A stretch of DNA of 33,862 nucleotides from Magnetococcales bacterium DCbin2 (lineage in GTDB: Bacteria; Pseudomonadota; Magnetococcia; Magnetococcales; UBA8363), in the NCBI GenBank assembly GCA_002753615.1, contig PEAO01000028.1, forward strand, positions 1 to 33,862, in the 5' to 3' direction. This document shows, piece by piece, positions 8,032-15,912 of this stretch (within the stretch, counting starts at the first letter, position 1; the number at the start of each line of letters is the position of its first letter). The notes beneath the pieces were generated by a model, which was not told where the DNA came from, did not search any database, and saw only the letters and a list, made by a program, of their open reading frames with translations. The position numbers were made by a program, and so were the translations under genes.

Positions 8032-8252
8032 GGTTTTCTCCTGTCAAAGTAAGCGGTAATCACATATTCAGGATCGTCACGTCGTACTACGACACGCAGC
8101 ATTTTTCCCCGTTCGGGAAAACATGCCAATAGGGACAGCTTACTTCCCTGTTGTTCCGTTTCGTCAGGTGCGGATAGCACTGCCTCAATCCACCCTTTTT
8201 CAATCCTCCGGCGCACTAGCTGGAATTCTGCGTGCGGGTCGTACCGAATCAT
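8022..8252 (-). CDS. DUF4258 family small protein
   Basis: The 76-residue product fits DUF4258. An early histidine and arginine region (YDPHAEFQLVRRRIEKGWIEAVLSAPDE, residues 4-31) is followed by a strand-rich part (GKMLRVVVRRDDPEYVITAYFDRRKP, 49-74). Members are thought to resemble RelE-like folds in size and are frequent in small two-gene modules, but no activity is established for this one. It lies 15 bases after the stop of the nitronate monooxygenase-like gene and overlaps the following DUF2283 gene by 10 bases, all on the minus strand. Confidence 0.82.
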   Translation of the reverse strand: MIRYDPHAEFQLVRRRIEKGWIEAVLSAPDETEQQGSKLSLLACFPERGKMLRVVVRRDDPEYVITAYFDRRKPCA

Positions 8253-8267
8253 ACTGAATCCTCTGCA

Positions 8268-9293
8268 TCAATTCGCAGTCAATGACAGCCGTGCAGTCAG
8301 TTCGGTGATGATTTCCGCGACGCTTTGGACGGTGTTGACCAGACCGACACTTTGTCCGGCCATGACGGAACCATTTTCCACATCGCCATCAATGGCGGCC
8401 CGTTTGAGGGCACCAACCCAAAAATGTTCCAGTTCCAACTGGGCGGTTTTCCGATCTTTGGTGCCCGCTTTGACCTCCTGAATCAACTGAAGTTGCAGCG
8501 TATTGAAGGTCTGCGTCCCTTTGTTGACCAGGGCGCGCACCGGAATGACCGGGAGTACCGGGTCGAATTGGGCGGTTACCTGGGCGTCGCGGGATTGGGC
8601 GCGCAAAAAGGCATTTTTAAAATTGGCGTGGGCAATGCATTCATTGGAAACGACAAAGCGGGTTCCCAACTGGCACCCGGCGGCTCCCATGGCCACCATG
8701 CTGGCGACCATGGCACCGTTGGCGATGCCACCAGCGGCAAAAACGGGTACTTCCGTGAGATGAGGGAGAATTTCCTGTACCAATACGGAGGTTGCTACCG
8801 GGCCGACGTGTCCGCCTGCCTCGTGCCCTTCGATGATCAGCGCGTCGGCCCCCCGTTTGATGAGTCTTTTAGCCAATGCTAGGGAAGGTGCGAAAAGAAT
8901 GACCTTGATGTCGGCCTTTTTTAAGGTATCGATGGTGGGCTGGTCGGGGAGACCACCGGCTAAGACGCAATGACTGACCTTCTCGTCGATGACGACCTGG
9001 ACGAGCTTGGGTAATTCGGGGTTCAGTGTAATCAGGTTGACCCCAAAGGGACGGGATGTCCGGGTGCGTGTTGCTTGAATTTCCTGGCGAAGTCGCTCAG
9101 AGGGCATGTTTCCAGAAGCCAGTACACCAAAGCCTCCCGCCTCGGAGATTGCCGATACCAGGTTGTGTTCTGACAGCCATGCCATGGCCCCGCCCAGAAT
9201 GGCATGACGGGTGCCCAGAAACCGGGTACCGCGTTCCCACGATTGCATTGTCGCGTATGGGATGGAGTCGGGTGAGGCAGTGGGAAGTGACAT
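8268..9293 (-). CDS. Nitronate monooxygenase-like FMN flavoprotein
   Basis: The product belongs to the nitronate monooxygenase / 2-nitropropane dioxygenase / FabK-like TIM-barrel flavoproteins. Visible family parts are the N-terminal RHAILGGAMAWLSEHNLVSAISEAGGFGVLASG, the FGVNLI strand, HCVLAGG, the phosphate-binding EGHEAGGHVG segment, and FAAGGIANGAMVASMVAMGAAGCQLGTRFV, which binds FMN phosphate. The frame is open upstream to 9503, but the ATG at 9293 fits the start of homology and has AGGA about 13 bases ahead; 9248 is an alternative. That gives 341 residues. Whether the enzyme oxidises nitronates or reduces enoyl-ACP cannot be told from sequence. It has no obvious link to motility. Confidence 0.88.
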   Translation of the reverse strand: MSLPTASPDSIPYATMQSWERGTRFLGTRHAILGGAMAWLSEHNLVSAISEAGGFGVLASGNMPSERLRQEIQATRTRTSRPFGVNLITLNPELPKLVQVVIDEKVSHCVLAGGLPDQPTIDTLKKADIKVILFAPSLALAKRLIKRGADALIIEGHEAGGHVGPVATSVLVQEILPHLTEVPVFAAGGIANGAMVASMVAMGAAGCQLGTRFVVSNECIAHANFKNAFLRAQSRDAQVTAQFDPVLPVIPVRALVNKGTQTFNTLQLQLIQEVKAGTKDRKTAQLELEHFWVGALKRAAIDGDVENGSVMAGQSVGLVNTVQSVAEIITELTARLSLTAN

Positions 9294-9367
9294 GGTGCCA
9301 AAGGTTTCCTGGTTTGAAGATTGAAGACGAAGGGAACGCCCTCTACAATTGGCCGAATGATAACGCA

Positions 9368-9393
9368 CCACCGATTGCGTTTGCAATCGGTGG
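9368..9393. other. Perfect 11-bp inverted repeat with GTTT loop
   Basis: CCACCGATTGC and GCAATCGGTGG flank a four-base GTTT loop. The hairpin lies between the 132-residue gene and the nitronate monooxygenase-like gene, 75 bases before the latter's start. There is no T-tract on either strand, so a standard intrinsic terminator is not supported. It may be an mRNA structure or an operator. Confidence 0.6.
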
Positions 9394-9567
9394 AGAGGAG
9401 GGGGGCGAGAGAAGCGGACCCAAAGCGTCACACCCAGGGTGCGATACGCACTTTGATGTGACGTTTTGAGGGGTCCGTATCGCGTTACCCGGGCACCCGA
9501 CACCGATACGCAACAGCCCGTTTCCTAACGATGTGTTCGGGATGCATTCAAAATGAAGTGTCAGGGG

Positions 9568-9966
9568 TCAGGCGGCGAAAGCCGCAGACAGGTCGGGATC
9601 TTTACAGTCTTCTGGATCCAAGGATGTCCTGTCCAGGGCCATACGTGACTTTCTGCCGGAATCCGGTATGAGACAGACCTTCAAACGCTCTTCCAGGCGG
9701 TTTAGTGCCCATTTGGGGTCAATATTGACCAGGGAGCAGATCCAGTTGAAGGATCCAGGTTCCATGGACGGAGAGTGAAACCATTTTTTTAAAGTGCGGT
9801 AGTCATAGCGAAAGACGGGATCCTCCATGACCGCAGGATCCTGACGGTACTTTTCCAAAGCGATGAGATCGCGCACTGCGCGGTCCATGACAGCCATCCA
9901 AAGGTGTGTGTCGTTGTTGTCCGCAACGGGCTCGCTCATGATTTCCGAAACCACCGATTTCTTCAT
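9568..9966 (-). CDS. Small conserved-style protein of unknown function
   Basis: I do not recognise a named family. The frame is open from 10092, but a strong GGAGGAG ribosome site lies just before the ATG at 9966, giving 132 residues. The product has a W-x-A-V-x-D-x-A-x-x-D-L region (about residues 23-36) and a PGSFNWICSLVNIDPKWALNRLEERL segment (about 71-96). From memory, the PGSF-W-C pattern recurs in small uncharacterised proteins of phages and proteobacteria, sometimes near regulatory genes. It has no signal peptide or membrane helix. The tail is acidic and Asp-rich. It is transcribed divergently from cheA. Confidence 0.7.
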   Translation of the reverse strand: MKKSVVSEIMSEPVADNNDTHLWMAVMDRAVRDLIALEKYRQDPAVMEDPVFRYDYRTLKKWFHSPSMEPGSFNWICSLVNIDPKWALNRLEERLKVCLIPDSGRKSRMALDRTSLDPEDCKDPDLSAAFAA

Positions 9967-10420
9967 GTATCCTCCTCCCGTAAAAGTTCCGCGAGAACCC
10001 ACACGCAAGTGAGAGCTTGGACACTTCGTGACGCAGTTTTTTTGTTCCCAAGCCAGAGTTCCTGGCGTGATCAAAGCGAAACGAAGGGGCAAAGCACTGT
10101 GGGTATTTGTTGTTTTTTTGTTCTAAAAAATAAATTTTTGTTTAACGACGCCACTTTTTTTGAATCCAAATAACGAATCGCACACAAGAGGGCGAATGGA
10201 CATTATATAGTCGATTACGATGCCGATTGCAATCAGCAAATCTACCCATCGGAAGGTCTGCTTGGCAAGCCATGATTTTGTCCATGTGAGGGTCGGGGAA
10301 GATCATCGGGAAGATTCGGACATGTTTTTCAATGAGTAAGCTTGATTTAAAAGCCGCAATGATTAAAAATGGTTTTCCGTCGATATTCAATCAACTTGAG
10401 AATTCTAGCGAAGGTTTGTT
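9967..10420. other. Divergent intergenic region upstream of cheA
   Basis: These 454 bases separate the minus-strand small gene from cheA and should carry promoters for both. It is AT-rich around 10110-10160 and 10320-10400. Besides the candidate promoter at 10342-10369, there is a GTCGATAT string at about 10379 that resembles the sigma-28 -10 box (GCCGATAA) but lacks a correctly spaced TAAA. No convincing gene is present; open frames here have no ribosome site or recognisable product. Confidence 0.5.
10342..10369 (+). promoter_or_regulatory. Candidate sigma-70 promoter for cheA
   Basis: TTGATT and TAAAAA are separated by 16 bases, each matching four of six consensus positions, about 50 bases before the cheA start. 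The region is AT-rich, so a chance match is possible. Confidence 0.28.
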
Positions 10421-13400
10421 ATGTCCGAGGAAGATGATGAACTGTTGGGCATGTTTGTTCAGGAGGCTTCCGAGCATCTTGAGACCATTGAGCCGGATCT
10501 CCTGACGCTGGAGGAGAACGGTGATGGTACCGATCCTGAGATCATCAACAGGCTGTTTCGGGGTGTGCATTCCATCAAAGGTTCGGCTGGTTTTTTTGGG
10601 TTGACCAACATTACCAAGTTGAGTCACACCATGGAAAATCTTCTGGGCAAGGTTCGCGAGCGCACCATGTCCGCTAGCCCCGGGGTGACCGATGGCCTGC
10701 TGTCGGGTTTGGATAAGCTCAAGGCCATGATTGAGGATGTCTCTGCCAGCAGCTCTGTGGATGCCAGTGCGGAAATCCGAGTGATGCAGGCGGTTTTGGA
10801 TGGGGAATCTTCCAAGGGGGCGGCCCCGCCAGTGGCTGCGGCCCCTGTAGAACCACCCCAGGCTTCGGTGTCCGCCCCGGAGGAATCGGCAGCGGAAGTC
10901 CAGAACGTTGTGGAGGCTTCGGAGGCAGAGGAAGCGGAGGTTGCGCCAGAGGCTGAGGAAGTGGTTGCCGATGTCGCCGATTCTACCCCTGCGACGCCTG
11001 TCATGGGTGACGAAGCCCCCGCAGGACAGGGGTTTGATCTTGCCAAATATCCTGAAATTGTTTCTGAATCCGTCATCCATGGGCGGAGATTTTATCGATT
11101 TCACATGGATATTTCGGGAACAGGTTCTGCGAAAAGGACCCGTTTCAGCCAAACCAAGGCGTTGCTCTCCTCGGTTGGTAAGGTTGTCGATACCGATCCC
11201 CCCTTTGCCGGGGAAGGGGATTTGGAGGGGTATCGTGGCGATGTGCTTGACCTTTTGATTACGACGGTATTGGAGGCAGACCTTCTGGTTTCTTTGCTTC
11301 AGACGGAAGAAAAGCGGATACAGCCGGTTGAAATACCCGAAAATATGACACGCGATGTGGCTCAACCCAAGGCCCAATCCAAGTCAGAGGTTCGGCCAGC
11401 GGCGTCTGAGCCGGAACTCTCGGATATTGAAGCGAGTGTCGCTGCCGAGTTGTCTGTGGAGGCGATGGGTTTCAGACCACGTTTGCGCCGCCCGGAGCCT
11501 GGGGTGATCACCTCGGACCAGATGCGGGGGCGTGGAGATTCTGGAGGGGGTGCCGCTGCCAAGGGCGGGGGGGGGGCACCGACGATGGAAGAGACGTTGC
11601 GTGTCAGTGTCTCTTTGTTGGACGAACTGATCAACATGGCTGGAGAGTTGGTGCTGGCCCGCAACCAGATGACGCGGGCCGCCGTGGAGGTGCAGACGCA
11701 ATTTCCCCATTTTGGTCCATTGATCCAAAACCTGGACTCCATCACCAGCCGTATCCAGGAAAAGGTCATGCAGGCTCGGATGCAGCCGGTCAGCGTGGTT
11801 TTTAACAAGTTTCCCAGGATCGTCCGCGATCTGGCGCGCAAATTGGAGAAAAAAATCGATTTGGAGATTCGTGGCGGAGAGGTGGACCTGGATAAATCGG
11901 TCATTGAGCATTTGTCCGATCCTTTGACCCACATGATCCGTAACGTGGCCGATCATGCCATTGAATTACCCCAGGAACGGATCAAGGCGGGCAAGCCGGA
12001 GTCGGGACGGGTGGAGTTGGCGGCTTACCACGAGAACGGGATGGTCAATATCTCCCTGGCGGATGATGGGGCTGGTATCGATGCCGAACGGGTTAAGGCA
12101 AAAGCCCTGGAGAAGGGGCAGATTACCGAGCGGCAAGCCGATACCATGAGTGAAGAGGATGCCCTGAACCTGATTTTTGCCCCCGGCCTCTCCATGGCCA
12201 AAAAAGTATCGGATGTATCTGGACGCGGTGTCGGTATGGATGTGGTCCGTACCAACATTGAAAAGCTGGGTGGCACGGTTATGGTGCAGTCCAAGGTGGG
12301 CAAGGGGACGAATATTATCCTGAAGCTTCCTCTGACCCTGGCGATTATTCCCGCCATGATCGTATCATCGGGTAATCAAAGATTTGCCATACCGGAGATT
12401 GGCTTGGTCGAGATTGTCCGTATCGCGGAGGCGGATCGGGCCAATCAGATTGAAACGGTTGGTAATGCCCCGGTTCTCAGGCTTAGGAACATGCTGTTGC
12501 CTTTGGTGGATTTGGCGGAGGTGCTTGGGGTGACGCGGGTTTGGCCTGCGGGTTCCGGTCAGGATGATCGGCGGGGTCGTTTGTCCGACCGGCGTGCCCA
12601 GGCGCGTAAGGCACGCGAGGCGACCCGAATCTCGACCTCTTCGAATCTTGCTTTTTCTGCAAATTCCAGGGAGTTGGTGGGTGAGGACCGGCGTGATGAT
12701 CTTTCGGATCGGCGCGATCCCAACAATCTGGTCGCTTATGTGATGGTTCTTAATGTGGGGGGGAACGAGTTCGGCATGGTGGTGGATGAGGTGCTGGACA
12801 GTGAGGAGATCGTTGTGAAACCTCTCCCATCCTACTTCAAAGACAACCTGTGCTTTTCGGCAACGACCATCTTGGGCGATGGCAGTGTTTCCCTCATCAT
12901 CGACTATGCGGGTTTGATGGAACAGGCCAAGATTAATTTTTCCAATGTCGAACGGGCGACACGCATGGATCTGGACGAAGAACGGCGTGCGGCGTTGCGG
13001 GAGCGGCAGAACATTATCCTCTTGGAGACGGGAAGCGGATTGATTATGGGGATTGTCCACAGCATGGTGCGCCGGGTGGAAAAAATTTCACCCAAACTGC
13101 TGGATACCATTGGTGGGCTTCCCTATGTCCGTTACGATGGCAGAACCTTCCGCGCTGTTTATCCTGACCAAGTGATGGGATTGGAAGGGATGGGATACAG
13201 CGGTGGCGATCCCGAAGAAGAGGGGGATGCCGATTTGTGCATGGTGGTCCCCAATATTCCCAATATTCAGGCGGGATTGATCTTTTCACGGATTATCGAC
13301 ACCCGTGAGACGCATATCGATCTTGATTGTCGCGCCATTCGGGGCGAAGGGTTGTTTGGTTCGGCACAAATCGATGATCGGGTTGTGCTGTTTCCCGACG

Positions 13401-13828
13401 TGAATACCGTTTTGGTGTTGGCGGGTATTGAAATGCCCCATGTACAATCGCAGATCGACAGGACGGGACTACGTGCCTTGGTGGTTGATGACACGCCGTT
13501 TTTGCGGGCGTTGACAACCAATTATCTGCAATCGGTGGGGTTTGAGGTGGAGCAGGCGGAAGATGGTAATGCCGCTCTGGCCAAGTTGAAAAAGGGAGAG
13601 TTCGATCTTTTGGTAACCGATTTGAATATGCCAGGGATGGACGGTTTTGAACTGGCGCACGAAATACCTTCGACGATTCATGCCGATATTCCCATGATTG
13701 CCACGACCTCTTCGATTTCCTCGGAGGTGGAACAACGCTGTTTCAAGGCGGGATTTGTGAGTTGCGTCCCGGCCATTGATAAAAATCGGTTGTTGAAGAT
13801 CGTTTCACTGATGCGTTCTATGGACTGA
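10421..13828 (+). CDS. cheA: Hybrid chemotaxis histidine kinase CheA with C-terminal receiver
   Basis: CheA autophosphorylates in receptor arrays and passes phosphate to CheY and CheB. Domains over 1135 residues: HPt with phospho-accepting H50 (VHSIKGSAG); a Pro/Ala/Glu-rich linker (about 133-205); a small P2-like region (about 206-295); the dimerisation domain (about 388-450, LLDELINMAGELVLARNQM); the ATPase with N-box HMIRNVADHAIE, DDGAGI and GRGVGMDVVR (about 495-640); a CheW domain (about 645-845) interrupted by an arginine-rich insert (708-770); a second CheW-like region (about 865-1003); and a receiver (1017-1130). The receiver keeps D1023/D1024, D1067 and T1095/T1096, but where K-P is expected the sequence reads C-V-P (1115-1117), so the conserved lysine seems missing. 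It begins the plus-strand chemotaxis genes. Confidence 0.96.
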   Translation: MSEEDDELLGMFVQEASEHLETIEPDLLTLEENGDGTDPEIINRLFRGVHSIKGSAGFFGLTNITKLSHTMENLLGKVRERTMSASPGVTDGLLSGLDKLKAMIEDVSASSSVDASAEIRVMQAVLDGESSKGAAPPVAAAPVEPPQASVSAPEESAAEVQNVVEASEAEEAEVAPEAEEVVADVADSTPATPVMGDEAPAGQGFDLAKYPEIVSESVIHGRRFYRFHMDISGTGSAKRTRFSQTKALLSSVGKVVDTDPPFAGEGDLEGYRGDVLDLLITTVLEADLLVSLLQTEEKRIQPVEIPENMTRDVAQPKAQSKSEVRPAASEPELSDIEASVAAELSVEAMGFRPRLRRPEPGVITSDQMRGRGDSGGGAAAKGGGGAPTMEETLRVSVSLLDELINMAGELVLARNQMTRAAVEVQTQFPHFGPLIQNLDSITSRIQEKVMQARMQPVSVVFNKFPRIVRDLARKLEKKIDLEIRGGEVDLDKSVIEHLSDPLTHMIRNVADHAIELPQERIKAGKPESGRVELAAYHENGMVNISLADDGAGIDAERVKAKALEKGQITERQADTMSEEDALNLIFAPGLSMAKKVSDVSGRGVGMDVVRTNIEKLGGTVMVQSKVGKGTNIILKLPLTLAIIPAMIVSSGNQRFAIPEIGLVEIVRIAEADRANQIETVGNAPVLRLRNMLLPLVDLAEVLGVTRVWPAGSGQDDRRGRLSDRRAQARKAREATRISTSSNLAFSANSRELVGEDRRDDLSDRRDPNNLVAYVMVLNVGGNEFGMVVDEVLDSEEIVVKPLPSYFKDNLCFSATTILGDGSVSLIIDYAGLMEQAKINFSNVERATRMDLDEERRAALRERQNIILLETGSGLIMGIVHSMVRRVEKISPKLLDTIGGLPYVRYDGRTFRAVYPDQVMGLEGMGYSGGDPEEEGDADLCMVVPNIPNIQAGLIFSRIIDTRETHIDLDCRAIRGEGLFGSAQIDDRVVLFPDVNTVLVLAGIEMPHVQSQIDRTGLRALVVDDTPFLRALTTNYLQSVGFEVEQAEDGNAALAKLKKGEFDLLVTDLNMPGMDGFELAHEIPSTIHADIPMIATTSSISSEVEQRCFKAGFVSCVPAIDKNRLLKIVSLMRSMD

Positions 13829-13885
13829 GATGGGTCTGGGTGTTGTTCGCCTTAGAAAATGTCGTTTCACGAGAGAGATACGGTT

Positions 13886-14380
13886 ATGCTTGTCAGTACG
13901 TTCACTTTGGGGGATCTTTATCTGGGCATCGACATTGTCCTGGTGCGGGAGATTAATCGTTCGATGGAGTGTACTCCGGTCCCGGGATCCCATGACTATA
14001 TTCGGGGTATGTTGAATATTCGGGGACGGGTGATCACTCTGTTTGATTTGAAGAAACGTCTGGGATGGTCCGATAATGAACTGGGTGATGGTGCAGGGAT
14101 CAAACAGTATAACGTGATCATGAAAACCCATAGTGAAGTACTCAAGATCAATCCCCGCTTGGCTGAGACGAAGTGTCCCTGGGAGGATCCTGTGGGGTTG
14201 GCGGTAGACCAACTGGGGGATGTCCGGGAGATTGTGGATGATAATATTTTACCGCCACCGGCCAACATGGGGGGAATTTCTGCCGATTTTGTCCATGGTG
14301 TCGTCGAATTTGAGAGAAATCTGTTGATCATCCTGGATGTCGCTACCGTCCTTGGATTTGATGAGCGGTCGTCGGGTTGA
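13886..14380 (+). CDS. cheW: Chemotaxis coupling protein CheW
   Basis: CheW links chemoreceptors to CheA. From the ATG at 13886 the product has 164 residues and the CheW layout: TFTLGDLYLGIDIVLVREI near the N-terminus, YIRGMLNIRGRVITLFDLKKRLG in the first half, GLAVDQLGDVREI in the second, and a FVHGVVEFERNLLIILDV strand near the end. A frame start at 13859 adds nine residues but has no ribosome site; 13886 has a GAGAG stretch upstream and matches the start of homology. The middle region (ETKCPWEDP) is slightly longer than in enteric CheW. It lies 57 bases after cheA and before the MCP-like gene. Confidence 0.93.
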   Translation: MLVSTFTLGDLYLGIDIVLVREINRSMECTPVPGSHDYIRGMLNIRGRVITLFDLKKRLGWSDNELGDGAGIKQYNVIMKTHSEVLKINPRLAETKCPWEDPVGLAVDQLGDVREIVDDNILPPPANMGGISADFVHGVVEFERNLLIILDVATVLGFDERSSG

Positions 14381-14473
14381 TGAGGTTGTAGGTCGAGAGT
14401 GCGATAGCGCAACGTAGAATTACCCAGGGGACCGAGATTCGATACTGTCGTCGTCGCGTTTTGGTGTGAGTCC

Positions 14474-15475
14474 ATGGAAGATGAGGCAAGGCGGATTGCC
14501 GAGGAGATTGTGTCCGAATACAGACGCCAGTTGGAGAGCGTCCGTTTTGAGAAAGATCAGGTTAAAAATCTGGTTCAGGATGCTATTGGAAAATTAACGG
14601 ATAGTTTTAATGGTTTGCGTAGCAGTTCGGACGAACAGTTGGGGCTGGTTACGGGTCTGACGAGTTCGATGCAGGATGACGATGGTGGCGAGGATGGAAG
14701 TGATAAAAAAATTAACATTCGCGGATTTGTCAGCGAGACCGATAAGATTCTGAAGACGTTTGTCAACCATATTATTTTGGTGAGTCGGCAGAGTATGGAG
14801 ATGGTGCATCGGATTGATGACCTTTCCTCACAGATGGCCGAAATTGTTGAATTGCTGAATGATATCAATGCGATTGCTGAGCAAACGAATGTGCTTTCCC
14901 TGAATGCCCGTATTGTTGCGGCACGGGCTGGACAAGCAGGGGAGGCGTTTTCGGTGGTGGCTTCCGAGGTGCGCAAATTGGCGCGCAACTCTCATGAATT
15001 CAGTGACCGAATCAACGGAGTTGTGCGTAACTCCAAGAAAAATATTGAATCGGCCAAGGGGATTGTCGAGATCATGGCCTCCAAGGATATGAGTTTTGCC
15101 ATCGAGGCCAAGGGGCGGGTCGATGAGATGATGGCGGAGGTGAGTGAGATTGATCGGTTCACTGCGGAGACTATCCATAAAGTGACCGGCGTGGCGGACC
15201 AGATCAGTAATCAGGTGGGTGTTGCGGTCATGTCCATGCAATTTGAGGATATGGTGACGCAATTATCCGAGAGCATGGAGAAGAAAATCCATGTTTTGGA
15301 GAATTTTTCTCAGGCGATGGATCCCGATATTCTTTTCGGGGATGGTTTGACGGCTGTGGACCGTATGCAACGTTTGGAACAGGTGCTGGAAGGGCAAAGG
15401 GCCGGTTTTAATGCGGTTGATCGCGGGGCTGTTCAACAAAGTTCCATGGACGAAGGAGATATTGAACTTTTTTAG
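14474..15475 (+). CDS. Soluble MCP-like chemotaxis protein
   Basis: The 333-residue product resembles the cytoplasmic signalling part of methyl-accepting chemotaxis proteins but has no membrane segment or recognisable sensor domain. The hairpin tip lies at about 122-170, with INAIAEQTNVLSLNARIVAARAG followed by EAFSVVASEVRKLA. Compared with the usual LNAAIEAARAGE.GRGFAVVA, the conserved Glu in the IEAARAG segment is Val, and the following E-x-G-R-G is Q-A-G-E-A. The N-terminus (1-40) is a charged helix; 66-78 is an Asp/Gly-rich linker; the C-terminal part includes AVMSMQFEDMVTQLSE, seen in similar operon-encoded proteins. There is no C-terminal CheR-docking pentapeptide. It may be an array component or adaptor rather than a true receptor. 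The ribosome site is weak. Confidence 0.82.
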   Translation: MEDEARRIAEEIVSEYRRQLESVRFEKDQVKNLVQDAIGKLTDSFNGLRSSSDEQLGLVTGLTSSMQDDDGGEDGSDKKINIRGFVSETDKILKTFVNHIILVSRQSMEMVHRIDDLSSQMAEIVELLNDINAIAEQTNVLSLNARIVAARAGQAGEAFSVVASEVRKLARNSHEFSDRINGVVRNSKKNIESAKGIVEIMASKDMSFAIEAKGRVDEMMAEVSEIDRFTAETIHKVTGVADQISNQVGVAVMSMQFEDMVTQLSESMEKKIHVLENFSQAMDPDILFGDGLTAVDRMQRLEQVLEGQRAGFNAVDRGAVQQSSMDEGDIELF

Positions 15476-15567
15476 ATTTGGTATTATACAGGCCCCAGGT
15501 CTTGTTTTTTTTTCAGTATCGTGATGGGGCAGCACCGTGCAAAATCAACTACCAGCGGGAGCAAACA

Positions 15568-15882
15568 ATGTCTGGAACCATTTCTGTCGAACGGTCGGAT
15601 AAAGAGACCGTGATCAATATCAAGGGGCGTTTCAACTTTGAGATGCACTCCCAGTTCCGAACGGCATACCAGGAAGATACCAGTAAGGGCCAGAAGGGTC
15701 GTAAATTTGTCATCGATTTATCGGGTACGGAGTATATCGATTCTTCGGCGTTGGGGATGCTTCTTTTGCTGAGAGAAGAAGCGGGTACCAATGAGTCGGA
15801 CATTGAGATCATCAACGCCAAACCGGAGATTCGTAAGATACTTGAAACGGCCAATTTTCAGCGCCTCTTTAAAATCAGTTGA
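15568..15882 (+). CDS. STAS-domain anti-sigma factor antagonist
   Basis: The 104-residue product is a single STAS domain of the SpoIIAA/RsbV/HsbA kind. It starts MSGTISVERSDKETVINIKG, has the central strand KFVIDLSGTEYIDSSALGMLLLL (about 46-68), and contains the D-S-S-A-L-G loop whose serine is phosphorylated in family members. The ATG at 15568 has a GGGAG site about eight bases upstream; the frame is open to 15478 but that part looks non-coding. It ends 30 bases before the receiver-PP2C-ATPase gene, its likely kinase/phosphatase partner. In Pseudomonas aeruginosa the analogous HsbA is controlled by HsbR and binds the anti-sigma factor FlgM; a similar role here is an inference. Confidence 0.9.
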   Translation: MSGTISVERSDKETVINIKGRFNFEMHSQFRTAYQEDTSKGQKGRKFVIDLSGTEYIDSSALGMLLLLREEAGTNESDIEIINAKPEIRKILETANFQRLFKIS

Positions 15883-15912
15883 TCGTTTTGGGACTTTGGC
15901 CGGCCAACGGGA

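Noticed and set aside
10391-11377. Long minus-strand open frame (328 codons) opposite the start of cheA.
   Set aside because: It is antisense to the well-supported CheA HPt and linker region, has no recognisable domain and is rich in His/Arg/Gly as expected for an antisense shadow.
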